From: Siniperca chuatsi
Taxonomy: Eukaryota; Chordata; Actinopteri; Centrarchiformes; Sinipercidae
Direction: 5' to 3'
Assembly (NCBI RefSeq): GCF_020085105.1
Contig: NC_058051.1
Location: forward strand, 23,749,455 to 23,813,454
Length of the DNA: 64,000 nt
Position numbers and translations under genes: made by a program. Shown in pieces: positions 40,092 to 54,845 of this stretch. The number at the start of each line of letters is the position of its first letter. Position 1 is the first letter of the stretch. A model generated the notes under the pieces. It ran no database searches and was not told the origin of the DNA. It worked only from the letters and a program-made list of their open reading frames with translations.

Positions 40092-41489
40092 CGGAGTGCT
40101 CCTTAATTAACTGTAGTGGAATCTCTTCTTTCACCGTCTGCATCCTTCCAGTGAGAGGCAGCCTCTGAGCAGCAGCTCTCGCTGAGTCCCCCCTCAGCGA
40201 GCACTAAGAAACAAATGTGCCCGTACAGCCTGGCTGAGTGTAAAGACTGTATCACATGTCTTAAAGCCAGACTGCTTCTGGATTAGATGGCATGGTGGGA
40301 CTCCACCTGATTATATACTTCTGAAAAATGCAAATCAGGGAAACTGGCACCACTCACGTCGCTGTGACCACATGATTAACAATTATTTACATTTAGAATG
40401 GATTTCTTTTTCTCCTGAGGGAACATTTCCTTTTATTCCTTTCCTTTTTTGTTGTCAGTTTCTGCTCTGCCCTACATAAAGAGAACTACGAACATGCTTA
40501 GTCTTTTTAAGAGATTAAAAGTTATTCCAAGAAACTTAACAAGAAAGTCAGGATGTTATAGATAGAGGCACATGAGGATGGGAAGACGTAAACCCTCAGT
40601 CCTTAGCTTACCTTGGTGTTGTCAGAGGAAGGTGCATAAAAGAAGATTAGAAAAGAACATGTTTTCACAAGCTGAGCAGAAAAGAAAATTGAAAACAGAT
40701 TGTGTTGAGAAATAATAATGTCCATTCAGGTGATGGTAATCTTCACCTACAGTGGGGGAGTTCTTAAGTCTATGATGGAGATGTAATGGTGATCGTAGCA
40801 AAGAAGGGGAGGTGAGTGCTGTTATTTGGTGTAAATCAGCACCGATCTGTATGTGTGGGAAACAGCTCAATCCTCCTTGTTCCCCGCCACCTTCGCTACA
40901 TGGGGAGCTCTACATTTGCATTGTGTCTGGATTTTTTATCACTGGCATGCAGAACATGCCCAAGGCCTGCAGCTCACACTGCCATCTCTATGGCATAAAG
41001 ACTTGATGCTTGCTCAGGAAGACAGGGTGCATTCCCGGTTCAGGAAGGAGTGAAGAGTCAGAGGAACAGCAAGAAACTGCTTGAGATGTAGTCACACTAC
41101 AACACAGCATTAATGTCGGAGGCTTTGGCAAAGTCAACTCTGTGCAGAGGGGATTTGGCACATATATAAGGAAGCCAAATAGCATAAATTGCTGATTTGC
41201 TCTGAGCAGAACAATAGTTTCCGAAGACAGGGCAGTCATTAATTGTTCATCAAGATTTTCCAATGTTGACACTGTGCTTTGACACACTAGGATTGCCCTT
41301 CATTCGAGCCATCTGTTTCACAGGGAGTTTGTTCAGAAATATGTAGAATTCTTGGAGCACACAGGGGGGCCGTGTATCCGAAACACAGAGCACTGATATC
41401 AATAATATCATTGATCTTTATTCCTGTGTGACAATTATCCAGAACACTTGGAAAGAAGTGTTTATACAGTCAACTTAAATATGTGGAAT

Positions 41490-41995
41490 AGGGGTGGGTG
41501 ATGCCACAAAATCTGGTTGTGATCCGATACCACATAACACTAGGGCCAGAATTACTGATATTTATACTGATACCAATACTTTTTATTATTAAAAGTGGGT
41601 AGCTAATACACTATCATGTAGGGGAAAGCCATGGCATGTCATGATTTCTGAGGTGAATGCATCATTAATAATCTACTTCTCAATACATTTTCATTGGCCT
41701 ACTACCGAATGATTTGCCAATCACCATGCACTTCTTTTTTCTCAGTCATTTCAGATGAATGGTAAAGCTGAGTTTTTAAGAGTAAATAGCACATATTTAT
41801 TGTTTTAATTAATTGAACTAACAGACAATTGCTGAATTCAACAGCAGCACAGAAGCAGAGTGAGAGAGTTCATGTATCCAGAGATTTTCTCTTTTTTTGG
41901 CATCGATTACAAAGCTAGTGCTGAAACTCAAAACAAGACTTCGACAGTATCGGTAGTAATGATAATTTTAGTATCAATCCGCCCATCCTTTATAT
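41490..41995. mobile_element. probable inverted-repeat DNA element
   Basis: Left end ggggtgggtgatgccacaaa ... gatccgatacc and right end agtatcaatccgcccatcct are roughly inverted, with matching tatcggta-type interior. No coding capacity. Boundaries are approximate. Confidence 0.4.
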
Positions 41996-42937
41996 GCAAC
42001 AACCATTCACCTTTATGAATGGCTAACAGTAGGTCTCTAAATTCCTGGGTAAACATAGTAAAGGTCTGTGATAAAGTTGGACACAATTAAACAGAAAACA
42101 AATCACTCTGTCAGTAACTGGAAAGGGGTTGGAACCCAGTGAAGCACAGTCAAGAGGTTCTTTGCTGCTTGTTCAGAAATAATAAGCCATTTTGAAATTG
42201 AATTTTTAATTGTGGACATTATAAATGTTGTGGGCCTAATGTGGCCATGTCGTCCAAGAATCCACAAAGCCTAAATTCAGTCATATATACTATCTTAAAT
42301 TAGTGGGAAAGTTAAGAAATTGTCAAATCCATTGTCCTCGTATTTAAAGGTTAAGTCTGTTGTTACATATTCTTCTACATTTTTGTTATTGTAAACAAAT
42401 CTCATGAAAAGACCAAAACCAACAATGTGTCAGTACTTTCTGACTTCCCTACCCTGCCCATAGCGCTCAGCTCAAACATTTGTTAACAACTTAGAATGTA
42501 TGTCACAGAAGTAAGTTTCAATGACACACAGTCACATGGCTCATAACAAAACGCAAACTTTATTGTGAAATAATTCCAGTTCTAAAATAACACACAAATG
42601 TCTCTGAATCTATATCTATAATCTTTGCAGTGCAACAAACCAATCAAAAAGACTTTTTTCCTGACCTGCAGACCACCAGTTTCTGTCTGAAGAAGGTTCA
42701 TGCACTGCTGATTCAATGGACTCCTCCCTGAAAGGTTCTGACGGCTGCTCTCTGAAAAGTAACTCTGAAAAGAGGACGATTTTTTTAAAGAATGTTCACA
42801 AGAGTTGTGTCCTAAATCTAAAATGGTCGGTACAGATATGGCAAGGAAGCAGACAGCCCATAAGCTCCCACGGGCTTTTGGCCTGAATGTTACATACCTA
42901 CAGTGATGAGATTCTCAGGGACATATCCAAAGCATCG

Positions 42938-42939
42938 TG

Positions 42940-42970
<31 letters not shown>

Positions 42971-42974
42971 TTCT
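42938..42974. repeat. (CTT)n microsatellite
   Basis: About eleven CTT units with one cctc interruption. Confidence 0.9.
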
Positions 42975-45900
42975 CCACATCTGCAGAAAGACAACATAAA
43001 GTCATGTACTTCATAAAAAATGGAAGCAATATGGGTCTACGCTTAACGTCTGTCTGATTCCATGTCAAATTTCCTTTCCAAATGGCATGCCTTCAGGATA
43101 AGGTGTTGGTTGCTACTTTATGCCGAGAGTCACTAAGCAGAGTAAAAATGTCAATAAATTGTTGTGTTTTGCTCAGGGTGGGAGAGCTGTAGATGTCTCA
43201 GGAAGAGCTATGGAGCAGTTTTCTATTTAGCTTCCCCCTCAGCTGTGCATTCTCTTGTCATAACAGGAATCACTAAAGGTTTAGCTGCCCTAAAAAAACA
43301 TGTGACATTTTAAGATGATATTAGTGTTGATTACAATGACACCACTGCCAGGAGGCTGATTTCTATTAGACATAGAGAACATGTCATACTGTAGATCATG
43401 TCATGCATCACCACGCAATTCCATTGAACAATAAATGCCCCCCCGGTCCTTGTAGATAAAAGTCATATATTTCTACAGGCATTCCTGCTATAATATTACA
43501 GAAATCCTCACATGCACCTTCCAGTCACACAAGCTGTTTGGCTGCATAGCTATGGAACAAAAAAAGACATGTCGTGTGAAAACAGTTTCAAAGATTCAAT
43601 AAAAGAAGAAGATATTATCTTGCTGTTGGTTTGACAACTCAGATATCTTTTCTCTGAGATCAATAAATCACTGGCAGTGAATTACTTACGGTGAAATAAT
43701 GAGGGATGCCTTTCAAGTGATTCATTTGCATTCTCATTGAGTGTTTTTGTTTTCTGAAGCATTCTCTGCTCTTTTCTGGAAAGGTCAATGGGAAACGGTT
43801 GGTGTCTACTTTATCTGCATGAGCCAACTCTCAAGTTCAGCCAAGTAAGAAATAAGATTATCTTTATAGAAGGCAGTGTGAGAATCTGGCCTTTGAATCT
43901 TATTCAGTAGAGTATTAATGTCTTAGTGGGTAGAATCAGCCCAAACTGCTATTAAAATAACTGAAGTCTTGAGTGCTGTGTTTTTCAATTCTCTGAGCCC
44001 CTCATGTTTAATGGAAATTGAGTGTCTCACCTTTTACATCAGTTGATCTTAACATTTAATAGATTCTTTTAAGGATATTAATCTTTTCCATTATATCTTT
44101 GTTGTGGATAAGAGTGAGGCACATTTCTCTCAGGCGAAACAACTCATTAACTTCCCAGACACAAACCTTTCTACACCTGAGGTGTGATATGAGAAAACTC
44201 AGGTGAAAAGCAGAATAAAAAGCCAACAGTTTGCAAACTTAATGCATGCCTAGGTCTGTTATTTTTTTAAAGCATATAATTAAAAACTGGAAAGGCCTTT
44301 TTCCTTCATTATTTCCTGAGTCTGATTGACATTTACTAGCAGCTACACTATTTGATCCCACCATTAAGTCAAATGTCATTGCATGCACTTTATGAATTTT
44401 ACAAATTAACAAAGAGAACTACAGTATTGCAGTGCCAGGCAGAAAAAATAGAGCTAGCATCCAGACATTTCAACATAAGTACTCATTCTTTTAGCCCAAA
44501 CTGCTGATGACAGTCTCCAGAGAGAGCAGATGCTGTTGCCTTCTGGCTCAGGGCTTCACCGTTCCATTCCAGTAACTGCCTCTGTGCCTCCTGAGATTTG
44601 CTACTGTAAAACCTGCTCTCTCCCTTGGCATGCAGGTGAAGAAAAAACACTAATACAATCGGTGGCTTTTATACCTGCCTTTAAAAATGTCATCAGCCGA
44701 CAGCAGTTATCTAGGTTAAGTGCGCAGAGCTGTGCTAATAATTGAGATTAACTGTACAGTATATATCAAGTGTGATGTGTGTTTCTTGCATTTGCTATCT
44801 CTAAAATTGTAGAATCAGATATGAAAACATTAAACAGGGTGATTACATCTTATTTATGTTATTTTGAAAAGTATGGAAGGAAATTTTTGTGAGAAGACAT
44901 TTCCCAAACAAAGTCATACAATCAATCATTGTGTGTACCCCTCAGCTCATACGGTTGACATGGCACATTTAAGTCATTTTAGCTCCATCACATCACATGA
45001 CAGCCCCAAAATTGTGGTGGTTTATGTAATTAAACTTGCCAGTCCTCTGATGCCTGTATTCATCTCCTGAGGTGAAACCACATTTGCCCTTCAGATGTTT
45101 ACATTAGCACCTGAATGGCATGAACATAATAATTGTGTCATGTTCCTGTAACAGCCATATGTTAGGCTCAGGTCAGGGTTGCACACACCAGATCAGACAT
45201 ATAAAGGAGTTGTGTCTGAGCTTATGCTTTAGTTGATGCTGGATGTATAAATACATACTCTTTTCTTTTTCTGCTACAGAAAACTGGTATGATACAGAGC
45301 AATTCCACCCTTCCAAATCTGACATTCATGCAAGGACAGAAAACTTGTGTTATTTTTTGTGATCTCAGGTGGATGTAACAGTAAGTTAAAGATGCATAAT
45401 TGAGGAAGAAATCAGTGAGAGATGATGTCAAATCTCTGCCAGTCTCCTTTGAAGTCTTAAAGGGATTCAGCAGAAATCTCAGTCAAACCTCCCTGACAAG
45501 GTCAGAGTGTCTCATGCAACCTTTTGTGGAAAGCACTCAGCACAACAAATGGACCCTAAACTGTTTGATACCTGTTGTTTGCACTCCAAAGGCAGCTCGC
45601 TAGAGTTGATTATGTAGACCCACCCCAGCACTCTCCATCCCCGTCCTTGTCCATTTGTTCCAGGCCACTGCTGACTGAATATGACTTGAACAGCTGGGGG
45701 AACCTTACTGGCAGAGGTCAGCTGAAAACCTTTCTATAAGTGATAATGCAATTTCTGTTATCTGATGGTTGGATGGTCAAAAATGAATAGATGGTACAGT
45801 ATTAGACAACTCTGCTACACACGAGAAGGACATTCTTTCTTCGCTGACTGTGAAGACAATATGATGCTTTCTTGCCGAAGACATTTAAAGAACGACTCGT

Positions 45901-46791
45901 ATTTAAAGTCAAACTAAAATTTAAATACATTTTCGCTAAGAAATCCATTTACCCTCAGTGTTTGTTTTGACTTGTGTAATTGGTCAAAATTTTAATTACT
46001 ACAAAGGAAAATTTTGATGTATTGTTCTGCAGTAATAGTGCCCCCCATATTAGTGTTCTCTGGGAGCAGTGAATGTTTGGTCCCAAATGACATTGTCAGT
46101 ATTTTAATAGTATTTTGTGTACATATGTTGGTGGACGGGCACTAACCTCAAACCCAAGAAAACCTCATTCAAAATCACAATGACATTTGTAATAACTCAA
46201 ATAACAAAAGAAATCCAGCCTTACGTAACATCACCTTACGCAACAGTATGTCGTGTGGTTCACTCCATATGTCTAGATAAGAAGGCGATTTTAAAAAAAA
46301 GGATCTAATATCGTTGTTTCTCCAATATTTGCCATTAGAAGAGGTTTTTGTCGTATATCAAGGGTAATGATGAAACAAAGCACTGCTGAACTGGTAAATT
46401 TTCATGGGAGCTGTATTTTTTGTATGCTCATGAATTGTTGCTCAACTTTTTTTAAATCACAAAATTTTCAATTTCTGATAGCAAGTGCTGTCGCGGATGC
46501 AAATTTGGCTTACAATATGGAAAGTAAACTCCAGGAACAAGTTGAGTTACAGAAGCAAGTGGTCATCTGCCATCACAAGTGGACCCAAGAAAGACAACTA
46601 ACGCTATCTAGACCCTTTCCTTTGTATAATGTGGGACGAACACAAGAGTGTGCAGGAACTACCGATGACTCAGCAGGTGTTGAAATAACATAAACAAAAA
46701 GTAACATCTAGGAATCAGTGCTAATGTTAGACTATGACTAACTAGTCCTCCCATGCTGAATGTTGTAAATAGGACACATGTCTCAAAGGTA

Positions 46792-47195
46792 CAGTTTGAT
46801 ATTTTGGGAAATACGCTTATTTTCTTTCTTACCAAGAGTTAGATGAGAAATTGATACCACTCTCATATCAGTACAGTAAAAATGAAGCTATGGCCAGCAG
46901 CCGGTTAGCTTAGCTTACAAAGACTAGAAACAGGGAAACAGCTAGCATGGCTCTGTCTGAAACCACAACTTGTCCATTTTAAACTTCGGTTTTTGTACAC
47001 ATTAAACAAACAGGATTTAACGTGTTGTTAATTTGCCAGGTTGGCTTTTTCTCCTTTATGATAAGCTAAGTTAATCCAGTTTCATATTTAACAGACAGAT
47101 ACAAGAGTGGTATTGATCTTCTCACATAGCTCTCGACAAGAAAGGGAATTAAGGATATTTCAAAAAATGTCGAACGTTTTTAATATGACTTTGCT
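46792..47195. mobile_element. repeat family C copy 3 (compact)
   Basis: Left arm tttgatattttgggaaatac ... agccggttagcttagcttac and inverted right arm accacaacttgtcc ... ttatgataagctaag ... aaaaaatgtcgaacgttttt lie almost back to back. The long central region of the 14.8 kb copy is missing. Confidence 0.75.
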
Positions 47196-49893
47196 AAAGA
47201 TGAGAGAGACATCCAGACTTTAGGTTAGAGATACTGTAAAGAGAATTCAATGCATTCTTGACCAAGAAAACCAAAGAATAACCACATACTGTATATAGTA
47301 AAATAAAAGGGTCCACTATACAGCAGGTCTACACAACTTGCTGCACAACAAGATTAGAAGATGGTCGAAGTAAAAAAAAATACCCAAAATCCTTTTTGAA
47401 TATTTTCCCAAGCAGTCAAGTGAACTTCATTTCACCATTACTGTGCTCACTATTTCTCCCCACCTCCACAGGCATAATAGGGAAATCGCTAATATAAAAA
47501 CTGAAATTGTATTCTTTCCTCTGTAAAGAGAGATGATTGCATATCAAGTTGGCTGGTTGAAGTACCTCCTGTGTATGACTCCTGTGTGGTGGGAGAGGAA
47601 GCATTTTTCTTCCAACCAATGGAAGAGTGAGTCAGGTTTATGACTATGGGGAGCAGAGGGTGGCCTTTATTTCCCTGAGAAGAGAATTATTATTGCCCTG
47701 CAAATTTATGGCTTGCTTCTGGAGAGAACCTACCAGCAGAGTGCCTGTCATTTCTCTTACTATCTTATGCATTATTGATAAGTCTATGGTCCTATCATCC
47801 ATTGTACGCTATTGCTATAACTCAACAGCAGGAAACAACATATACAGTATACTGTAGATGTGTAGAGTGAGTCCCTCTTGTGTTCTCTATACTGTATTTT
47901 ACACCACTGTTTTATGAGGACTTTCACCTATTAAGCAGAACTTATGACAATACCAAGCATGATATCAACAACTTTGACCCCTCTCACTTGTCTCTTAATA
48001 AAAATATTTTTTTAGCATTCATGACTGGAAACATCTAACAGAGGAAAGATTTAATACACACACTTTAAATGATTCCCCTGCAGAATTGTCATTTGCAAAA
48101 AAAATAATTGGCTAATAAAATTAAACTCAGTGTTGTGAACCAGTTTACACAGGTTTGATAGAATAGATGTGGGCTGTAATGAGGATGCTAATCCACAGCA
48201 AGAAGCTCTGGATCAGGCACAAGGGACAATAGTGGTTTCTCATTTTCATAATGCTGTGATCCCAGCTGAATAAAACAGAAAAAAGTTATATTCATTAAAG
48301 CACCTCTTTGAATTATACAAACAGAAATGAGATATTTAAATGTGATTACCACTGACTATCATGTGGTTACAAATGAGAAAAGAAGCTGCTTTATTGGGCT
48401 GTGTGAAAGTAACGTGTCACTTGACAATAGCCAGAACAGCTGATTAATTGTGGGAGTCTGCTTCAATTAATATGTCCTGATAAATGGTTGCTATTAGCTA
48501 TATTCAGCTGTTATGTGGGGAGATAATTAGATCATCATGTTGTTAAAGTATAATAAGGATCAGCCTCTTGCAACAAAGGATGTCCTCCTTTGACTCTGTC
48601 CTTCACCTGGTCATGAACGCTGCCACTGTTCAAAGAGAAGGCAAGAAAAAAGCATCCAGACTCAGACACCTTTAATTTTCCTTTTTTCAAAAGTGCTAGT
48701 AAATCTGACATCTTTACACATGTGGAAGCACACAAATTGCAGCTCTATGTATAGGCTAACCACAACCACTCACACTCACACATCAGAATCACTGCACAGT
48801 ACAAAACAAGTTAATCAGTGATGTTTTATTTGGCACCTCCCACATGTGCTACCTCTTTCTCTCTGTCTCTTTCCTCCAAAGCTCCTCTCACTGAAGGACC
48901 CTTCAGACCAGCAGCAATCATCCTATTTAGACAGCTGAGAGGGCTGCTTTTTGAAACATGGTATTGTATAATGCTGCCTGCGCTTGCAATCATGCTCTTC
49001 ACACTGCGATGATGAGGTTAATTTCGGTCTTTTGTGTATATTTTGCTTATTTGGTTGTTTATATAAGCAGTTTAATTCAACTGCAAAACAAGCTCATTTT
49101 TAATGTTTTCAACACGTTTTTACATGTTTCTGAAAACTATGAATTGATCACATTGGCCTTGTTTCTAATTTAGGTTTTGTGCTCTTTTGTTGCCAAAGCA
49201 TGCTATAAGAATCAACCTTTAAATCATTTCACATACCATGCACACCATGTTAGATATTTAATTTGTTTTCTTCTTGATTCGTTTGCAAAAAGAATATGTG
49301 TGAGTGACATATTTAAAGCTGTACATGTGGTGATGCATCCTGAGCTGAACAGTGAAGGAAGATAAAGACTTAACAAATTTGTTTATTAGCTTCCCACTTT
49401 CTGAAGCTCAGCCAATCCATCACCACTGAACGACCTTATGAATACATTACAATACATTAAAGCTGACTGGCTGCACAGGAGTCAGTTTGTGAGTTATGTC
49501 GTTTGTCATTCTGTTGCATTTGTTCTAACTCTTCTCCATTACAAAGTTAGATACTGCTGCAACTGTTTGCTAAAATCTTTCAAAATCTATGTCAAATACT
49601 TCTTTTAGATGTAATTTTCTACATGAAAGAAATAAAGGAAATTATTTCTAATTCTTACTTCAGGCTTAAATCAAGCCTACAGACATATTGCAGAACCAAC
49701 AAATACTTGATAACTAAATGCACTTGATTCATTGACTCATTGATTTGTCTTGCCTGGCAGGAACATAAATGACTGCACTGATTTTAGAGGAGAAACAAAA
49801 CAAAAGCAATAGAACTGTTGAAGTGATGTGGAATCAGTGTCTGTTTTTAAGACAGAAAGTTACTTTAGCAACTTATAATAATTATCACAGCTG

Positions 49894-50129
49894 CTAGAGG
49901 GTTTTGTCACTTGAACGTAAATGTCGTTTTTGGGAGTTTGCTGAAACGACAGATGCTGTCGTTTTCCTTAGGAGAACAGTCTCGACAAAGATGATAAGGC
50001 TGTTGTTATTCTATATTTTCTTATTTCTTATGCAAACAAATTAGACTGTCCTCCCAAGAAAAACGGCAGCATCAGCCATCTCAGCAAATGCCCAAAAATA
50101 ACAAACCTTCAAGTGACAAAGCCCTCTAG
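49894..50129. mobile_element. 236-bp foldback MITE
   Basis: Left arm ctagagggttttgtcacttg ... cttaggagaacagtct and right arm agactgtcctcccaagaaaa ... aagtgacaaagccctctag are inverted repeats of about 85 bp with scattered mismatches, leaving a centre of about 60 bp. Confidence 0.8.
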
Positions 50130-52690
50130 TGCTCGTGGGAATTATGACGGTGTCCGCCAGGAGAAAGGGAGGAGGTAGTGAGATGTTGTTATAGAGCTGA
50201 CTTTAACACGGGAGTCTGCTGTTCGCAGTCAATGTTGGTTTCTTTTAACAATGACAACCATTGTTCCCTAACCTTAACCAAGTAGTCATTTTAAGCCAAA
50301 CCATGGTCTTTTCCAAACACTAACCAAGTTATTATGTGTCTAAACCTAACCAAACCTTAACCATAGCAGTTAGATCAGAAAACGATTTTATTTTTGCATC
50401 AATGATTTGTAAACAGTTTTAAAAAGCACGATAAATGCATTGCAAAGGTTCAGTAATTTCCTTAAACAGCTGGGCACAGTTGTTTTTAGCAAACGTGCGG
50501 ATTAAAATTATCTAATATGTATTATGTGTTTTCAATAGTTTGTCTACAACAATGGTGGCATAAGCTATATCAGATACAGTACACAGGAAATACTTGTAGG
50601 ATCAATTATTTGTTGGTTTTAATCTTTCCACAATAAGAAAATATGGAATATCACCAGCTTTATCCTGTAAGAGTGGTTCCATTTTAGTGGTTTAATATTG
50701 TCAGTCCTTGATCAAAATGACTAAAGAATACTTCTGAAATCTCCAAACTAGAACATTTGGTTTTGAATGACTTTCTTTCCACCTGTGTAGTTATTGAAAA
50801 TGCCCAGCAACATGAAATCTATAAAAAAACCCATTGTGTTCATGCATGTGTGCTGCACACAAATGCATCCAGTTTCTATTGTCATTTCCTTCTGAGAGAA
50901 CCAATAGGATCTGCTTTAAAGATATTCTATTGACTTTTCCATATGGTTTATAGGCTTCTAAATGGCTCCACTTCTCTTTAGGAAAAGAATGGGAATTTAA
51001 TCACACACCTTTGGCGGGCTTAGCAAGGCAGCTGTGACAGTCAACAACCTTGTCATGTCAGCCCGAGACTCAGAGAGAGAAACTGTCCTTGAAACACAAA
51101 GAACTCCCGATGACATTGATTCAGTTCAGCCACTGTAGCGCTCATTCGCAGTTACAAAGACCAGTGTACTCAAAAACCTTTCCAGCGCAGACAAGCGACA
51201 ATAAAACATTATAGTGCTCTAGGTATCAAAATAAGTTAGTCATAAATGCCTCCCACATTCCCAGGAAAAGCTACCATCATCAGAGCTCCCTGCTCATCAA
51301 CAATTTCAGTTCAGGGTAATGATAAACTTAATTATTCTGGGTCCATTCCAGAAATATGCAGATGACACAGTTTGGTAGCAGAATCCCAGTATTACAAGGT
51401 TCCTGATGTGTAATTACACAGATGTTATGAGTGAATCAGGTACTGTATATGGGCTTTCAGTTGATTTGTGTCATCATGTCTCATCCTGCTTTTCATTTTG
51501 AGGCAAGGACAAGCCGATACGCTTCAGTTGCTCTTATAATTATTTCTGCTCCTCTCCATTTTCCATGCCCAGTCTCTCTGTCATGCTCTCAGTCTCAGCC
51601 CAGGCCTGGGTGTCGATCCCTGAGGACATGATGCTGGAATGCCTATCTCAGGTGTCTACAGATGGGGATTGGGAACTATCTTAGATTCAATACAATTTTC
51701 CAAATCAAGAATGAGGAATTAAATGAAATCTTACAATGTTATCTCTCAGGTCGAAATTGGTCACTCAAGTGTGCTGCCCTGATGGACTGATAATACAACC
51801 CACTTACGTTTTATCATCCACATGCCACAGATTACATCTGGCTGCATGTGTGCACAATGTGTACATGCTATAGTACTGGCGGGTAGTTTATGTCATCCAG
51901 TCCTTTAGCTCTTCAATCAAAATTGTTGTGTAGCAGCGTAATTCAGTGCAGCATTCAAAGGATAGATTATAATCCACAGTACAATCCTTGTATTCTTCCT
52001 GTAATATACACACAACAGCACCACCGTCCCCAGACATGCAAGCTTCACTGGTTGTCTGTGTTCACCAGATAAAGAGGAACAATGGTTCTAATAGGCAGCA
52101 GAGAGTCTCCACAACCAGTGTTTCAGCGGCGCACATTTGTTCTCACAAAGGCTAAATGTATTTTGAGTGGCAGATTAAGGATATTGGTCAGGGGCTCTGC
52201 ATTGTCAACTCTGAAAAGTGGGGTAAATGTGTGTTTGGATGATAATTCACACATTCTTAGGCTTGACAGCGGACAAAAAAGCTGTACTGTTCTCGGTTTT
52301 GGGAAATGTGTTTCACAGATTGTTAATTATGGGTAACATAATCTCATTAAGTCCTTTTGCTTTGCGACTCAATTTCTTTTACAAGCATTAGTCATGATTG
52401 AGTAGTTTAGGGGTTTAAGTTCTTCTTTTGTCAGAGTTCAAAAAATGGCAGTCTTCATTTGGGCTCTGCTTTGTTCCATTTGTATTCCACAAGGAAGCCT
52501 TATGTCCAGCAGCACAGTTTGCTTGGTTGAGTGTCTGTAATACCAAATTGTCTTGGCCTGGTAAAGACATAAACATCCAAAAATGGTATTCATATGGTGT
52601 TTATCCAAAGATTGTTAAGATTCACTTTTCTAGTATGGTTTTGGGATACTTTTCACTAAAAACCTTTTGTACATTCTCTGTACAATACAC

Positions 52691-53591
52691 CAATGGTGGA
52701 TTCAGATCTTTTACTTAAAGCTATAATCGATAATTTATAATAACAATGTATCAAGTGAGTGTGAAAATATTGTGACAATGTGAGAGGGGTCGCTCGCAGT
52801 GATGAACCTACAGAGAATTATCACCTGAATCTGCAGCTCCCATGGGCTTTAAGGAGGTTTATAGTTAATTTCAGCTCACTCTTGTTTAACTGCCTGGCCC
52901 ACAACTTTACTGTTTTGATTCACTCTCACTTATAACATTTCTGGCAACAGCAGCAGCTATTTTCAGTGAAAAAGCTCTAAAAACCCACTGTACACTACCT
53001 GCTCAGCACCAAACAGCAGACAGACACAGTTAGCAACTACCTGGTGAACATAGTGGAGCATTTAGCAACTAAAGGGCTGAAACAATTAGTTAATTAATTG
53101 ACTAATTCATCATCAAAACAATTTTATCAAAAGTGTCTCAAGAATGTCCACGTTTTATCTTCGCTTATGTACAGATTTGCTGCTTTTCTCTGTTTTATAA
53201 TGATTAGAAACTCAATATCTTTGGGTTTTGGACTGTTGGTTGGACAAAACAAGACATGTGAATGACATCTTGGAAACGGATGGATATTTTTTTTTTTACA
53301 GTTTTTTGACATTTTGAAGACTAAATGCTCAATAAAAAAATCAACACAGTAATAAATCAATATTCATTAGTTTCAGACCTAGTTTAATCTGTATTTCATA
53401 AGCTTATCATATATGATTTTCTAATGTAAAATCCTACTTTGCAAGTAACTCCTAACTACAGCTGCTAGATAAATGTAGTAAGTAAAAAGTACATTTTCTC
53501 CGAAATTAGTGGATTAGAAGTGTAAAGTAGCAGCAAATTGAAATACTGAAATAAAGTACAAGTACCTCAAAAAAGTTACTTTCCACCCCTG
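52691..53591. mobile_element. hAT-like MITE family A copy 5, interrupted
   Basis: The left end is CAATGGTGGATTCAGATCTT and the right end GTTACTTTCCACCCCTG. Flanks caatacac (52683-52690) and ccatacac (53592-53599) match at 7 of 8 positions, a target duplication. The middle, about 52722-53395, is foreign and includes a family B element. Confidence 0.75.
53074..53383. repeat. repeat family B copy 5
   Basis: Begins gggctgaaacaattagttaa and ends attagtttcagaccta, so the termini are inverted (GG-CTGAAAC). It is nested inside the family A copy at 52691-53591. Confidence 0.75.
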
Positions 53592-54845
53592 CCATACACA
53601 GCTTACTGTACGTTTATCTGTTTACAAATGTCCCTTCAAGATGAACATTAACGAGTATAATCAGCTATCCAAGCGTTCTGTAGAACAGATAGCTTTCATC
53701 TGATTCAGGCTGCCCTCCAGGGATTGGGGACAGTGAAACAAAATCTAGACTTCCTCTGTTTTTCCCTCTACACATGAGGGTTGTAGATGTTGGCTGCTTG
53801 TACTAAATGCAAAAGTGCAAAAATATCTGAGAAATACAGATGATTTTACTTTACATAAATATCAAGGTGACCTTCATCTATGTTATGGTAGCTGATTATT
53901 GATTTTGAGAGTAGGGTGCTCTGTGCCTTGTTTTCACCAAATGATCTCAGTAAATCTCGTGTTTCATCAGGGACGAGTTAAGACACACTGCAGGACATGG
54001 TGTCTATAGTCTCCGGAAGGTGTGATTGAGTCCTTGAGAGCTCCTTGGATAGACTGACACAGCAATTGCTCCTCTAACTGCTAGAACATGTCAGCATGCC
54101 CTGTGTATCCATGTTAGCTGCACTGGCTATCGATGTTTATTTTAGACCAGCAATGTGTCATTAATAGCTCCGTCCACAGGGCTGATGAATAAACTCTTAA
54201 GTCTCTGGTATTTGCATGACGATGCCCTCCCTCCAAGTGTAAACATTGTGAAAACAGATTAGTTCTGCTGCTGTGGGTAAAGAAGATTAGCAGAGATTAT
54301 TAACAAACATGTTGGATTAAACAGACAGTATCACTCCCTTCTTTACAGACATCCCAACCGTGTGGTTAAAACAGAACTTGGGGTGCAACTGCTCAAACAA
54401 GCAATGTGGTTAAAACATCATGTCTCAGCGCGATAGCAGTCATCACAGGGATTGGACGCAGAGCTGCCTGGATTCAATCTTCTTGGTCCCAATTAAAGTC
54501 AGATTTACTGACATCAGTCACAGTTCATCACAGTGATTATGCTCAAGCTGTTCAGCGAGGAGATGATTAACAGAGTTTATGGGAACTGCCACTAATTGGA
54601 GGTCTTCACTTTCACACTTTGTGTTCACTCAATAACCTATTTTTTCCATTGGAATAGATAATACATTTGTCACATATCTGCATAATCATATTGATACCTA
54701 TATTTTTAAAAGACAGCTTTAAATAATGTATTCCTGCTTCCGTCTACACACTAAAAATCAGTGGGTCAACACTGACGCAATTTGGGTATTGTTGGGATTT
54801 TTACCCACAAAAAATGTAACTACCCAACAATATATAAAATTTGAG

